Shown here: positions 51,470 to 64,000 of the stretch, in pieces
Layout of the letters: the number at the start of each line of letters is the position of its first letter
Position numbering within the stretch: position 1 is the stretch's first letter
Source of the DNA: Microbulbifer guangxiensis
Lineage (GTDB): Bacteria; Pseudomonadota; Gammaproteobacteria; Pseudomonadales; Cellvibrionaceae
Length of the DNA stretch: 64,000 bases
Reading direction: 5' to 3'
Assembly: GCF_021729075.1 (NCBI RefSeq)
Contig: NZ_JAJSAQ010000002.1
Coordinates: 1-64,000, forward strand
Made by a program: the position numbers and the translations under genes
Notes under the pieces: model-generated
Told to the model about the DNA's origin: nothing
The model's input: the letters and a program-made list of their open reading frames with translations, nothing else
Database searches by the model: none

Positions 51470-52894
51470 ATGGAAGCAACCCATGACCGCCTGCTAAGCG
51501 AGACGGACCACCCACGGCTCCTCGTCGTACTGATCTGCAGCATCGCCACTATCGGCGGCTTTCTGTTCGGCTTCGACAGCGGCGTGATCAACGGCACGGT
51601 CGATGGCCTGCAACAGGCCTTCAACTCCAATAGTGCCGGCACCGGATTCAACGTAGCTTCCATGCTGCTGGGCTGTGCTGTCGGTGCGTTCTTCGCCGGC
51701 CGCGTCGCCGACTTCTGGGGCCGCAAGCCCATCCTGCTGCTTACCGCGGCCTGTTTCCTGGTCAGCGCCTGGGGTTCTGGTATTGCCACCACCTCAATGG
51801 AGTTCGTCAGCTACCGGATTCTGGGTGGCCTTGCCGTGGGCGCCGCCAGCGTGCTGTCTCCAGCCTACATCAGCGAAGTGGCGCCGGCAGCCTGGCGGGG
51901 ACGACTGGCAACCATCCAGCAGATTGCCATCATCTCCGGTCTCTTTGCGGCTTTCGTGAGCAACTACCTGCTGGCCAAGACCGCCGGCTCGGCGACCAGT
52001 GTATGGTGGCTGGGGCTCAGCGCCTGGCGCTGGATGTTCTGGATGGAGATGATCCCTGCGGGTCTGTTTCTCCTGACCCTTTTGTGGATCCCCGAGAGTC
52101 CCCGCTATCTCGCACTCTCCGGGCAACTCGAGAAATCCCGCGCGGTGCTGTCGCGCCTGCTCCGGGACCAGCAGGAGGTTGCCAACAAGCTGGCTGAACT
52201 CGAGTCCACCACATTGCGGGATCGGCGCCCCCACCTGGGGGATCTGCTCGATGGCGCAGGCAAGATCCGTCGCATCGTCTGGATCGGCCTGGGGCTGGCC
52301 GTGCTGCAGCAGCTTGTCGGTATCAACGTGGTCTTCTACTACGGGGCCGTTCTCTGGCAATCCGTCGGTTTTTCCGAGTCGGACGCCCTGATGATCAACA
52401 TCATCTCCGGCGGCATCAGTATCGCCGCCTGCCTGATCACCATTGGCCTGATCGACAGGATCGGTCGCAAACCCCTGCTATTGGCAGGTTCGATCGGCAT
52501 GGCGGCAGCCCTGGCAATGGTTTCCCTGTCATTCACCACAGCCCAGCTCGACGCCAGCGGCCGCCTGGTGCTCTCCGACACCATGGGCCTGGTTGCCCTG
52601 GTTTCAGCCAACATCTACGTTTTCTTCTTCAATGCCTCATGGGGCCCGGTAATGTGGGTCATGCTCGGCGAGATGTTCCCCAACCGCATGCGCGGCTCCG
52701 GCCTCGCTGTCGCGGGCCTTGCCCAGTGGGGGGCCAACTTCGCCATCACCATGAGCTTCCCGCTGATGCTGCACGCCATCGGTCTCGCCGCGGCCTACGG
52801 CATCTACATGCTGTTTGCCTGCCTGTCGGTGATCTTTGTAATCCGGATGGTGCATGAGACCAACGGCCGGGAGCTGGAACAGATGCACGGCTGA
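51470..52894 (+). CDS. MFS sugar porter
   Basis: A 12-helix major facilitator of the sugar-porter family, about 474 residues (a GTG three bases earlier is an alternative start). Signatures: GFLFGFDSGVINGT in helix 1, GRVADFWGRKP between helices 2 and 3, PESPRYL after helix 6, QQLVGINVVFYYG in helix 7, and GPVMWVMLGEMFPNRMRG. Likely a proton symporter for glucose or a related hexose or pentose; specificity is not readable. No catabolic genes are adjacent. Confidence 0.93.
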   Translation: MEATHDRLLSETDHPRLLVVLICSIATIGGFLFGFDSGVINGTVDGLQQAFNSNSAGTGFNVASMLLGCAVGAFFAGRVADFWGRKPILLLTAACFLVSAWGSGIATTSMEFVSYRILGGLAVGAASVLSPAYISEVAPAAWRGRLATIQQIAIISGLFAAFVSNYLLAKTAGSATSVWWLGLSAWRWMFWMEMIPAGLFLLTLLWIPESPRYLALSGQLEKSRAVLSRLLRDQQEVANKLAELESTTLRDRRPHLGDLLDGAGKIRRIVWIGLGLAVLQQLVGINVVFYYGAVLWQSVGFSESDALMINIISGGISIAACLITIGLIDRIGRKPLLLAGSIGMAAALAMVSLSFTTAQLDASGRLVLSDTMGLVALVSANIYVFFFNASWGPVMWVMLGEMFPNRMRGSGLAVAGLAQWGANFAITMSFPLMLHAIGLAAAYGIYMLFACLSVIFVIRMVHETNGRELEQMHG

Positions 52895-53090
52895 TCCCGT
52901 TTAAACACGTTGTGCCGGTGACCCGCGCTTGTTTCACGGGTTGCCACGCACTGCTGAAAACAATCCGCGATCGTGCGCACAGGGTGCGACTGCACAAGCC
53001 GCACTACGGTACCACCTTATCTATCACTCCCTGTCCGCAAGTGATAAATTGTGCGCCAAATCTCAAAATAATAGTTGTACAGAGTTACCC

Positions 53091-53999
53091 ATGGTCCAGC
53101 TCGTTGTGGATTCCGGATGCGATCTTCCGGATGAATTCCTGCGCAAATTCTCCATCCCCGTATTGCCCCACACCGTCAGCGTTGGCAAGGACACCTTCGG
53201 TGACCAGCGCAACCCGGCCCAGATGGCCCATTTCTACACACTGTCGCTGGTTGACCGCTCCCACCAGATCGTGACCGGGCCGGCGCCCACGGGAGAGATC
53301 GAGAGCATCCTCAAGAATCTGGTCAGGAAAGGACGCAAGGACATCATCGTCCAGACCATCAATGGCACCAACAGCCCCACATTTGCCAATACCGAGATCG
53401 CCCTGAAGAATCTCACCGTAACCAGCGCCAACGACGAGGTGAACATCCACGCAGTGGACTCCTACACCCTGTTCAGCGGCCAGGGGCTACTGGCACTGTA
53501 TACGCTTTCACTGATTCAGCGGGGGCTCGAGGCTGCCGAGATCAGAAAGCGGGCCGAGGAATTCCGCCGCAATATCCATGGTTATGCGGCGATCAAGGAC
53601 GTGTACTACGTGCGCGAGCGGGCGCGCAACAAGAATGAGAACAGCATCAGCTGGTTCAAGGCCATGGCGGCAAGACTGCTGAAGCTTCATCCTATTCTCT
53701 CCATCCACCATTCCGGCTCCACGGTAACGGACACGGTGCGGGGCTTCGAGAACTGCACCCAGTCGCTGTTCCAGCTGGCGGTCGACAAAATTCGCGCGGG
53801 AGAACTACTGATGCCTTCCATCGTGGTCAGCATCGCCGGCAAGCTGCAGGACCTGGACGGGGTTCCGGGCTTTGCGACGCTGGAAAAGGTGGCCCGTGAG
53901 CACAATGTCAGGATCTACAAGACCGTGATGAGCCTGTCCGGCGGTATCAACCTCGGGCCCGACACGGTTGCCCTGGCACTGGCCTCCGAGAAATCCTGA
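53091..53999 (+). CDS. DegV-family (fatty-acid-binding) protein
   Basis: A 302-residue EDD/DegV-fold protein starting MVQLVVDSGCDLPDE, with GPAPTGEIESIL and SLSGGINLGPDTVALA, which match the fatty-acid-binding pocket signatures. Gram-positive relatives (FakB) present fatty acids to the kinase FakA; no FakA homologue is visible here, so the function in this organism is open. The frame's 54-codon upstream extension to 52929 is not credible. A shared terminator follows at 54031-54065. Confidence 0.9.
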   Translation: MVQLVVDSGCDLPDEFLRKFSIPVLPHTVSVGKDTFGDQRNPAQMAHFYTLSLVDRSHQIVTGPAPTGEIESILKNLVRKGRKDIIVQTINGTNSPTFANTEIALKNLTVTSANDEVNIHAVDSYTLFSGQGLLALYTLSLIQRGLEAAEIRKRAEEFRRNIHGYAAIKDVYYVRERARNKNENSISWFKAMAARLLKLHPILSIHHSGSTVTDTVRGFENCTQSLFQLAVDKIRAGELLMPSIVVSIAGKLQDLDGVPGFATLEKVAREHNVRIYKTVMSLSGGINLGPDTVALALASEKS

Positions 54000-54030
54000 T
54001 CGCCTTTACCCAACCCGGATTCAGGACACA

Positions 54031-54065
54031 AAAAAGGCCGCAACACCATGAGTTGCGACCTTTTT
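54031..54065. terminator. Bidirectional terminator between degV-like gene and accA
   Basis: A 14-bp stem with one mismatch (54031-54044 with 54052-54065), 7-base loop, A-rich on the left arm and T-rich on the right, suitable for both convergent transcripts. Confidence 0.85.
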
Positions 54066-54091
54066 GCTTTTACGGCGTTCTGCTGCGGTAA

Positions 54092-55048
54092 TCAGGAGGT
54101 GATGTTGCCGTAGCTCATCAGGCGCTGGTAGCGCTTCTCCAGCAGTTCGTCGATCGGTACGCGGCGCAGCTGGTCCAGCTGCTCGCCGAGGCGCTCCTGC
54201 AGGCGCGCAGCCATTGCCTCCGGATCCCGGTGGGCGCCGCCGAGCGGCTCTTCGATGGTCTCATCCACAATGCCCAGCTCCTCGAGTACCGTGGAGGTCA
54301 CGCCCATGGCCTCGGCCGCCAGCGGCGCTTTCTCCACGGTCTTCCAGATGATGTTGGCACAACCTTCCGGGGAGATCACAAAGTAGGTGGAATACTGCAG
54401 CATATTGAGCTGGTCGCCGACACCGATGGCCAGTGCACCGCCAGAAGAGCCCTCACCGATCACGGTACAGATGATGGGCGTGCGCAGGCGCGACATCACT
54501 GCCAAATTCTGGGCGATGGCCTCACTGATGCCGCGCTCCTCACTGTCGATACCGGGATAGGCTCCGGGGGTATCGATCAGGGTCAGTACCGGCAGACCGA
54601 AACGCTCGGCCATCTCCATGATCCGCAGGGCCTTGCGGTAGCCCTCCGGTTTCGGCATCCCGAAGTTGCGCGCCACCTTGTCGTTGACACTGCGCCCCTT
54701 CTCCTCACCGATCACAGCCACCGGCTTGCCGTCCAGGCGGGCGATACCCGAGATAATGGCCTTATCGTCACCGAAGTGGCGATCTCCATGGAGCTCGTCC
54801 CAGTCGGTGAACATGCGCTGGATATAGTCCCTGGCATAGGGGCGCTGCGGGTGGCGCGCCACCTGCACCACCTGCCAGGGCGTCAGGTCGCTGTAGATGG
54901 ACTGGGTGAGGTTCTTGCTCTTTTCCCGCAGCCGGGCAACTTCATCCGCGATATTCAGCTCGTTGTCATCACCGACATGCTGAAGCTCTTTGATCTTGCT
55001 CTCCAGCTCGGCGATCGGCTGTTCAAATTCGAGAAAATTGAAATTCAT
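54092..55048 (-). CDS. accA: Acetyl-CoA carboxylase carboxyltransferase subunit alpha
   Basis: With AccD it transfers carboxyl from biotin to acetyl-CoA to form malonyl-CoA, the first step of fatty acid synthesis. It has 318 residues, starting [16 protein letters not shown]. Conserved: [50 protein letters not shown] and [15 protein letters not shown]. It lies 108 bases after dnaE, the usual neighbour. Confidence 0.98.
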   Translation of the reverse strand: MNFNFLEFEQPIAELESKIKELQHVGDDNELNIADEVARLREKSKNLTQSIYSDLTPWQVVQVARHPQRPYARDYIQRMFTDWDELHGDRHFGDDKAIISGIARLDGKPVAVIGEEKGRSVNDKVARNFGMPKPEGYRKALRIMEMAERFGLPVLTLIDTPGAYPGIDSEERGISEAIAQNLAVMSRLRTPIICTVIGEGSSGGALAIGVGDQLNMLQYSTYFVISPEGCANIIWKTVEKAPLAAEAMGVTSTVLEELGIVDETIEEPLGGAHRDPEAMAARLQERLGEQLDQLRRVPIDELLEKRYQRLMSYGNITS

Positions 55049-55156
55049 GCAATACGCGCCTTTTCACCCTGTTAACTCTGGTCACGGTCATCCCGGAGGC
55101 CATCAATGGCGGCATAGCTTACTCTTCGAGAACCAGCCAGTCGACCCTGGGGGTAA

Positions 55157-58684
<3,528 letters not shown>

Positions 58685-58725
58685 AGTTCTTATTACGTTG
58701 ATGTCACCCGTGCTGTTGCGGGTGC

Positions 58726-58751
58726 GCTGCGCGGGGCGTAGCCCGCGCAGC
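58726..58751. repeat. 10-bp hairpin upstream of dnaE
   Basis: Bases 58726-58735 pair with 58742-58751 around a 6-base loop, 39 bases past the DUF1289 stop and 41 bases before the dnaE start. A second small stem (58704-58724) adjoins it. It may limit read-through into dnaE or structure its leader; no U tract is present. Confidence 0.5.
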
Positions 58752-58790
58752 CTGAATGCAGTGGGTTTTCTGGGTTTGCCAGCAGCCGGG

Positions 58791-59006
58791 CTACCAGAGC
58801 CGGCCCATGGCGCGGGCCCGCTCGGTGCAAGTCTTCAATATCTGCCGGCGCTCATCGTTGCTCATGGTGCCCCAGCGGCTGATTTCCATCCCGGAGCGGA
58901 AACAGCCCTCGCAGATATCCTGCTCGTTCAGGGCACAGACGGAAATACAGGGGGAGCGCACCGGCCGCTCGGCCGTCACAACTTCGGGCAAAACTTTCTC
59001 GGCCAT
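58791..59006 (-). CDS. DUF1289 small Cys-rich protein
   Basis: A 71-residue protein with the DUF1289 pattern [26 protein letters not shown] followed by a Trp and an MS..ER motif (in parts). Four Cys could bind a metal or an Fe-S cluster. The function is unknown; homologues are often next to fatty acid or redox genes. Its start shares one base with the carbonic anhydrase stop (TGATG), so it is translationally coupled to it. Confidence 0.9.
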   Translation of the reverse strand: MAEKVLPEVVTAERPVRSPCISVCALNEQDICEGCFRSGMEISRWGTMSNDERRQILKTCTERARAMGRLW

Positions 59007-59536
59007 CAGGATTCCGCAATCGCCACCAGTTCTTCGGCAAAGCGCTTGCCATTGCCGGCGTAGTGATCGCTGCTCGCCTTGAGCAGCTCGAACATGGATT
59101 CGTCCAGGGTCTTCACCACTTTACCCGGGCTGCCCAGTACCATCGAGTAATCGGGTATCTCGGCGTTTTCCGTCACCAAAGCATTGGCACCGATTACGCA
59201 GCACTTGCCGATCTTCGCTCCATTGAGCACTACGGCATTAATACCGATCAGGCTGTAATCGCCAATGGTGCAGCCGTGCAACATCACCTTGTGGCCGATG
59301 GTCACACCGGTGCCGATCGTCAGCGGCACGCCGGGGTCAGTATGCAGGACGGCACCGTCCTGAACATTGCTGTACTCGCCGATGGTGATCTCATCGCAAT
59401 CTCCCCGCACCACGGCGTTAAACCAGACGGAGCTGTGACTGAGCATCCGCACATTGCCGATCACGTGGGCCCCGGGTGCAATGTAGTGCCCCTCACCCTC
59501 CAGCTTTGGCTCTTCTTTCCCCAGTCTGTACAGCAT
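59006..59536 (-). CDS. Gamma-class carbonic anhydrase family protein
   Basis: A 176-residue left-handed beta-helix (hexapeptide repeat) protein of the YrdA/CaiE/gamma-CA group. Predicted zinc ligands are the His in VLHTDPG and the two His in IGHKVMLHG. The start is the ATG at 59536 ([10 protein letters not shown]); the upstream 30 codons are not typical. Most such homologues have unproven or weak anhydrase activity, so the biochemical role is uncertain. The gene is coupled to the DUF1289 gene. Confidence 0.9.
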   Translation of the reverse strand: MLYRLGKEEPKLEGEGHYIAPGAHVIGNVRMLSHSSVWFNAVVRGDCDEITIGEYSNVQDGAVLHTDPGVPLTIGTGVTIGHKVMLHGCTIGDYSLIGINAVVLNGAKIGKCCVIGANALVTENAEIPDYSMVLGSPGKVVKTLDESMFELLKASSDHYAGNGKRFAEELVAIAES

Positions 59537-59632
59537 CTGACCTCCGGATCCGTTGCGCGGCACAAGCGCCCTATTATCCCGGTCGCGGGCAGTGATGACC
59601 AGCGCCACCCGGGCTGCTGTTGCCAACGGCGA

Positions 59633-60133
59633 TCAGACCAGGCGGGGCTGGTCCACGAACCGTGCGCCCTCCAGGGTCAGCAGGCGCGCTTTCATGTCCA
59701 GCCCACCGGCATAGCCGGTCAGGGAGCCGTCAGCGCCGATGACCCGGTGGCAGGGAATCACGATGGCGATGGGGTTGGCCCCGTTAGCCCGGGCCACCGC
59801 GCGGATGGCTTTCACATTGCCCAGTGCCTCCGCCTGCTCGCGGTAGCTGCGGGTCTCACCGTAGGGGATGGCCTGTAACAGAGCCCACACACGGCGCTGG
59901 AACTCCGTGCCCCGGGGATTCAGGGGCAGGTCAAATTGGCGGCGGTCACCGGCCAGGTATTCGGCCAGTTCCCTCGCGGCACGATCCGTGAGGGCAGATG
60001 CGGAGTTTGCCCATTCGGCCGGCGCCTCCCAACGGGAGGCGCCGGCAAGGAGCTGCACCGCGACGATCCCCGCCTCATCCGCTGCGATGGCAACCGGTCC
60101 CACAGCCGTCTCATAAACCTTGTAGTGCGTCAT
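59633..60133 (-). CDS. ogt: Methylated-DNA-protein-cysteine S-methyltransferase
   Basis: A suicide repair protein that removes O6-alkyl groups from guanine. It has 166 residues from the ATG at 60133 (MTHYKVYE), with the acceptor-Cys motif IPCHRVIG, the GTEFQRRVWALLQAIPYG DNA-binding helix and the NPIAIV segment. The start overlaps the end of the ada-alkA gene by four bases (ATGA), so the two are translationally coupled. Confidence 0.96.
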   Translation of the reverse strand: MTHYKVYETAVGPVAIAADEAGIVAVQLLAGASRWEAPAEWANSASALTDRAARELAEYLAGDRRQFDLPLNPRGTEFQRRVWALLQAIPYGETRSYREQAEALGNVKAIRAVARANGANPIAIVIPCHRVIGADGSLTGYAGGLDMKARLLTLEGARFVDQPRLV

Positions 60134-61590
60134 GCCTGATTCTCCGGGCTCAGTGATTGCCATAACAACAGGGCGGCGTAAGCCCGCCAGGGCCGCCAGG
60201 CTTCGGCGCGGGCTTCTGCCTCTTTTGGTCGCGCCTTCTCCTGCCCCTTCCCGAGCGCCTTCAGGATGCCGAGGTCCGACGCGGGAAAGGCATCGGGCAT
60301 CGACAGACCGCGCATGGCGATGTAGTGGGCCGTCCAGTCACCGATGCCGGGCAGTGCGGTGACCTGAGCACACCATTGTTCCAGATCCGGTGTGTCGAAA
60401 TCGACATGGCCAGCCAGCGTCGCCTCCACGAAACCGCGCAGGGTTTCCGCCCGCTTACGGGTCAGCCCGAGACCGCTGAAATCCGCTCCCGCCAGCTGGG
60501 CGGCGGAGGGAAACAGCCTGTGCACATTGCCGGCGTCATCGTGGAAGGCACTCCCGTACCGGTCCACCACGCGACCGGCGATGGTCGTGGCCGCAGCCAC
60601 GGAAATCTGCTGGCCGAGAATCGCTCGCAGGGCGTACTCGAACGGATCCCAGGCGCCCGGCAAGCGGGTACCCGGGCACCGGCGCACCTGCTGCGCCAGC
60701 AGGGGATCCCGGCTCAGCACCCGGTCGATCTCGTCCGTGTCCGCGTCGAGGTCGAACAGGCGACGCAATTTCTGGCTGATCGGGTACAGGGCGGTGCCCA
60801 CCTGCCCCTGTATCTCGACCGCCAGTCGACGGCTTGCCGGCTCATGCCGGACGCGCACAAGCCCGCAGCTGCCCTCGAGTGTGAAGCTTCGCTGGTAGAT
60901 ACCGTCAACCACCTGTTCCACCCCCGGCAGGGCCCGCTGGCGGAAGAATGCCAGAAGCTGCTCCCAGTGGAACGGCGGTCGGTAATGCAGATACAGTCGC
61001 ACCGACGACCTGCCACCCTCCGGTGCTGGCATTTCTGCCTCCCGGCGCACCTCGGTCGGTGTGCGTCGATAAACCTGTTTAAACACGGCATTGAAACGAC
61101 GCAGGCTGCCGAACCCCGCCGCGAACGCGATATCCCCCACGGGCAGGCCGGTATCCCGCAGCAGCCCGTAAGCGAACAGTGCCCGCTCCGCCTGCCAGAT
61201 GGCCAGCGGGCTGGTTCCCAGGTGCTCGGAGAACAGGCGGCGCAGGTAGCGGCTGCTCACACCAAGGCGCTCTGCGAGCCGCTCGACGGACACGGCTTCC
61301 CGTTCACTGCGCATCAATTGCAGTGCCCGGCGCACCGTGGTGGACACGAGTCCCCAGGCGGGACTGCCGGGTGCCGCATCGGGCCGACAACGCAGGCAGG
61401 GACGGTAACCGGCCCGGGTGGCCTCGGCCGCGGTCCGGTAATAGGTCACATTCTTTTCCAGCGGCGGCCTGGCAGGGCAGATGGGGCGGCAGAAAATTCC
61501 GGTAGTGCGCACGGCAACGAAAAAACGCCCGTCAAAGCGACTGTCCCGGGCCAGGCGCGCCCGCGCACATGTTTCAGGGTCCAGTCTCAT
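60130..61590 (-). CDS. Ada-AlkA fusion: methylphosphotriester sensor/AraC regulator fused to 3-methyladenine glycosylase
   Basis: A 486-residue fusion. The N-terminal Ada-type zinc domain has four Cys at 34, 38, 65 and 68 (CRPIC and CLRC). An AraC-type helix-turn-helix follows (about residues 85-185, SVERLAERLGVSSRYLRRLF, FAAGFGSLRRFNAVFK). The C-terminal AlkA domain has the HhH motif ALPGIGDWTAHYIAMR and the catalytic Asp in PASDLGI. It probably senses methyl damage, activates its own operon and excises alkylated bases. ogt is coupled downstream, so sensing, excision and direct reversal are encoded together. A strong AGGAGGAG site precedes the ATG. Confidence 0.95.
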   Translation of the reverse strand: MRLDPETCARARLARDSRFDGRFFVAVRTTGIFCRPICPARPPLEKNVTYYRTAAEATRAGYRPCLRCRPDAAPGSPAWGLVSTTVRRALQLMRSEREAVSVERLAERLGVSSRYLRRLFSEHLGTSPLAIWQAERALFAYGLLRDTGLPVGDIAFAAGFGSLRRFNAVFKQVYRRTPTEVRREAEMPAPEGGRSSVRLYLHYRPPFHWEQLLAFFRQRALPGVEQVVDGIYQRSFTLEGSCGLVRVRHEPASRRLAVEIQGQVGTALYPISQKLRRLFDLDADTDEIDRVLSRDPLLAQQVRRCPGTRLPGAWDPFEYALRAILGQQISVAAATTIAGRVVDRYGSAFHDDAGNVHRLFPSAAQLAGADFSGLGLTRKRAETLRGFVEATLAGHVDFDTPDLEQWCAQVTALPGIGDWTAHYIAMRGLSMPDAFPASDLGILKALGKGQEKARPKEAEARAEAWRPWRAYAALLLWQSLSPENQA

Positions 61591-62032
61591 GCTCCCCTCC
61601 TCCTGACACCCAGTCTAACGGTGCCAGGGGGTGCCAACTAGCCATATCCGGAACTGACTCCCGATGGGCCGCAGAGAGTGCTTACGAACCGATTTTCATC
61701 GCGAGAAAGGAAATCGCCGTCAAAGTCGAGCAGTTGCACGCCAAACCTTAGACTTGGTTCTAAATTTGGATTAGAAACGCTTCACGGATAGATAAAAGCT
61801 TTAAAACGTTCGGCTATATCGACTGATTATAAGGAAGGGGGTCGCCAGCGAATCGGCGACACCCCGGGGTTACAGGGAAGTAACGTTGTAGGCACTGTCA
61901 ACAGGTGGCTACCGGCGATGGGATTCAGGAAGAAACCCCATGCCGGCACTGCGGCCATTGTTGTCCCTATCTCCGATACCTCTCCAACCTCAGGAAGATA
62001 ACAAAAAGGACTTTGTTCTCCGGAGATTCTCC
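61591..62032. other. 442-base divergent intergenic region
   Basis: Lies between the ada-alkA start and the repeat lipoprotein start, so it should contain both promoters. An A+T-rich part at about 61740-61840 is the likely promoter zone. A 6-bp stem (GTCGCC with GGCGAC) lies near 61850. I found no confident -35/-10 pair, no clear Ada box and no small gene. A GGAG site seven bases before 62033 supports the downstream start. Confidence 0.5.
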
Positions 62033-64000
62033 ATGAAGCGTTTGTTTCTCGCTGCAATCGTGCTCCTGTTCGCGCACCTGACAGCCTGTAGTGCCGACGT
62101 CAACACGGCCAGGCAGACTTCACCCACCGACACACAACCCCAGACTGTCGTCGATACCGACGGCGACGGCATCCAGGACACCAGTGATAACTGCCCGGAG
62201 ACAGTGAACACCAACCAGGCCGACCTGGATGGTGATGGCACCGGGGATGCCTGTGACACGGACAAAGACGGGGACAGCGTTGCCGACGAAGCGGACAACT
62301 GCCCTGCCGTCGCCAACCCGGGGCAGGGAGATCTGGATGGCGACGGAGCGGGCGATGCCTGTGACGCCGATGACGACAACGACGGCATCGACGACGGCAG
62401 CGACAACTGTCCGGCCGTGCCCAACGAAGATCAGCCGGATGCAGACGGGGATGGCATCGGCGATGCCTGCGACGATGACCTGGACGGTGACGGCATCGAC
62501 AACGAAGCCGACAACTGCCCGGCAGTGCCGAACAATGACCAGAGCGACCTGGACAGCGACGGTATTGGTGATGCCTGCGATAACGACCGCGATGGCGACG
62601 ACATTACCGACAGCAACGACAACTGCCCTGGAATCGTCAACCCGGAACAGGATGACCAGGACAACGATGGCATCGGCGACGCCTGTGATGCGGACAGCGA
62701 CACCGACGATGACGGCCTCGACGATGGCTCGGACAACTGCCCCACCGTAGAGAACCCGGACCAGACTGACACCGACAACGACGGCATCGGCGACGCATGC
62801 GACAGCGACGATGACGGTGACAGCGTTGAGGACAGCGTGGACAACTGCCCCACCGACGCCAATACCGGGCAGGAGGACCTGGATGATGATGGCATCGGCG
62901 ATGCCTGCGATAGCGACCGCGATGGCGACGGTGTGGACAACAATCCCGATGACAACAACCCGGGAGACAATTGCCCCGACATTGCCAACCCCGGGCAGGA
63001 AGATGCCGACAACGACGGCATCGGCGATGCCTGTGATCCACTGACGGACTCCGATGGCGACGGCCTCGGCGATGACGAGGACAACTGCCCTGCGGTTGCC
63101 AACCCGGACCAAGCAGACCTGGACGGTGACGGCATTGGCGATGCCTGTGATACGGATACCGACGGAGATGGTATTGGCAACAGTGCTGACAATTGTCCGG
63201 TAGATGCCAATTCAGACCAGCTCGATACGGACGGTGACACCACAGGCAATGCCTGTGACGATGATGATGACGGCGACGATGTCGGCGATATCGATGACAA
63301 TTGCCCACAGACAGCCAATGCGGACCAGGCCGACCAGGACGGCGACGGCATCGGCGATGCCTGCGACAGCGATCGCGATGGCGATGGCGTCGATAACAGC
63401 ACGGATAACTGCCCACTGACGGCCAATAGCGACCAGACCGACACCGATAATGATGGTTTCGGTGATGCCTGCGATGACAATACCGACAGTGACGGCGACA
63501 CCATCCCGGACGAGGCCGATAACTGCCCCAATACCGCCAACAGCGATCAGGCAGACCTGGACGCTGATGGCATCGGCGATGCCTGTGATGATGACGTCGA
63601 TGGCGACGGCGACAATAACGACGCTGACAACTGCCCAACCACGGCCAATCCCTCCCAGCTTGATACCGATGGCGATGGCCTCGGCAATGCCTGTGACGCC
63701 GATGATGATAACGATGGCGTCGATGACACAGTCGACAACTGCCCCACGATCGAGAATAGCGACCAGGCCAACCTGGATGGCGATGCGTTCGGCGATGCCT
63801 GCGACACTGACGAGGATGGCGACGGCCTCGAGGATGATGTGGACAACTGCCCGTCAGTCGCCAACCCCCGGCAGGAAGACCTGGATGGCGACAGCATTGG
63901 TGATGCCTGTGATACTGATGATGACAATGACGGTGTGGAAGACGGCGCCGATAACTGTCCGCTAGCCGCCAATCAAGGGCAGACAGACACCGATGGCGAT
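62033..64000 (+). CDS. Thrombospondin type 3 repeat lipoprotein (partial, runs off right edge)
   Basis: The frame is open from the ATG at 62033 to the last base (656 codons). A lipoprotein signal comes first: [13 protein letters not shown], lipobox LTAC, Cys19. After a short Thr/Gln-rich linker there are at least 17 repeats of about 36 residues. Each has a DNCP turn, an N..Q segment and acidic D-x-D-x-D-G loops ending GDACD. This is the thrombospondin type 3 pattern, which binds Ca2+ and is held by one disulfide per repeat. It is predicted to be anchored in the outer membrane and exposed or periplasmic, rigid and calcium-dependent. The C-terminal domain, which would suggest its role (adhesin, OmpA-like, enzyme), is not in the window. 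Confidence 0.9.
   Translation, partial: MKRLFLAAIVLLFAHLTACSADVNTARQTSPTDTQPQTVVDTDGDGIQDTSDNCPETVNTNQADLDGDGTGDACDTDKDGDSVADEADNCPAVANPGQGDLDGDGAGDACDADDDNDGIDDGSDNCPAVPNEDQPDADGDGIGDACDDDLDGDGIDNEADNCPAVPNNDQSDLDSDGIGDACDNDRDGDDITDSNDNCPGIVNPEQDDQDNDGIGDACDADSDTDDDGLDDGSDNCPTVENPDQTDTDNDGIGDACDSDDDGDSVEDSVDNCPTDANTGQEDLDDDGIGDACDSDRDGDGVDNNPDDNNPGDNCPDIANPGQEDADNDGIGDACDPLTDSDGDGLGDDEDNCPAVANPDQADLDGDGIGDACDTDTDGDGIGNSADNCPVDANSDQLDTDGDTTGNACDDDDDGDDVGDIDDNCPQTANADQADQDGDGIGDACDSDRDGDGVDNSTDNCPLTANSDQTDTDNDGFGDACDDNTDSDGDTIPDEADNCPNTANSDQADLDADGIGDACDDDVDGDGDNNDADNCPTTANPSQLDTDGDGLGNACDADDDNDGVDDTVDNCPTIENSDQANLDGDAFGDACDTDEDGDGLEDDVDNCPSVANPRQEDLDGDSIGDACDTDDDNDGVEDGADNCPLAANQGQTDTDGD

Noticed and set aside
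58726..58751. Shared dispersed repeat with the eno-ftsB element at 44842-44900
   Set aside because: Only a short GCTACGC-like core and general G+C-rich hairpin character are common; not enough to claim one repeat family.
62120..63540. Long minus-strand open frames of 330-370 codons across the repeat lipoprotein gene
   Set aside because: They are the reverse complement of Asp/Gly-rich repeats (GAC, GAT, GGC codons), are low-complexity (Val/Ala/Ile or Ser/Pro periodic) and lack start sites; the plus frame has a signal peptide and a known repeat family.
62180..64000. CRISPR-like regular periodicity of about 108 bp
   Set aside because: The repeats are contiguous and coding, with variation at codon level and no unique spacers.

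Overview
The window is a gene-dense, G+C-rich chromosomal segment of a gammaproteobacterium. It carries several gene orders typical of that class: tRNA-Ser/csrA/lysC/alaS, recA-recX with a neighbouring pncC, mutS-fdxA, ftsB-ispD-ispF-truD-pcm-nlpD-rpoS, pyrG-kdsA-eno, and dnaE-accA. The mix also includes SOS-controlled dinB, a YdbH/YnbE/YdbL envelope operon and lipoproteins with thrombospondin type 3 repeats. Together these suggest a free-living, probably marine member of the Cellvibrionales (Microbulbifer-like). This is inference from gene order and protein character; no marker was searched.

Layout. 1-850: two tandem stable-RNA-type promoters pointing off the left edge, tRNA-Ser(GCU) with its own promoter and terminator, and csrA. 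1-7.9 kb (minus strand): lysC, alaS, a HIT protein, a Trm112-like protein, an alpha/beta hydrolase and a class I aldolase. 7.9-11.7 kb: glpK, then recX-recA under a LexA box, then pncC. 11.8-15.3 kb (plus): mutS, fdxA and a tiny DUF1328 membrane protein. 15.3-17.1 kb: an A+T-rich patch with one lipoprotein gene, a 7-bp tandem repeat and a decayed reading frame. 17.1-20.4 kb: an AhpD-like protein, dinB (LexA box abutting the start codon), a small membrane protein and a sigma-like/membrane-protein pair. 20.4-28.9 kb: a six-gene acyl-CoA operon (MaoC, two SDRs, kinase, acyl-CoA dehydrogenase, phosphatase) divergent from a LysR regulator and fadH. 29.4-38.2 kb: a histidine phosphatase, pepN, ggt and ydbH-ynbE-ydbL. 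38.3-50.4 kb (minus): rpoS, nlpD, a DUF368 carrier-lipid translocase, pcm, truD, ispF, ispD, ftsB, eno, kdsA, pyrG and tilS. 50.5-54 kb: an exported DJ-1/PfpI protein, a sugar porter and a DegV protein. 54-58.7 kb: accA and dnaE. 58.8-61.6 kb: DUF1289, gamma carbonic anhydrase, and an ogt/ada-alkA alkylation-repair pair. 62.0 kb to the right edge: the start of a long repeat lipoprotein that runs out of the window.

Functional themes are DNA repair (recA, recX, mutS, dinB, ogt, ada-alkA), envelope and isoprenoid/LPS precursor supply (ispD, ispF, kdsA, PopT-like DUF368, ftsB, nlpD, YdbH system), global regulation (csrA, rpoS, a sigma-like factor) and fatty acyl-CoA catabolism. The best candidates for less-described biology are the sigma-like/membrane-protein pair at 19.4-20.4 kb, the split ACAD10/11-type operon at 20.4-25.7 kb, the apparently leaderless SOS-controlled dinB, and the decayed island at 16-17.1 kb. 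Most of the remaining content is conserved housekeeping.
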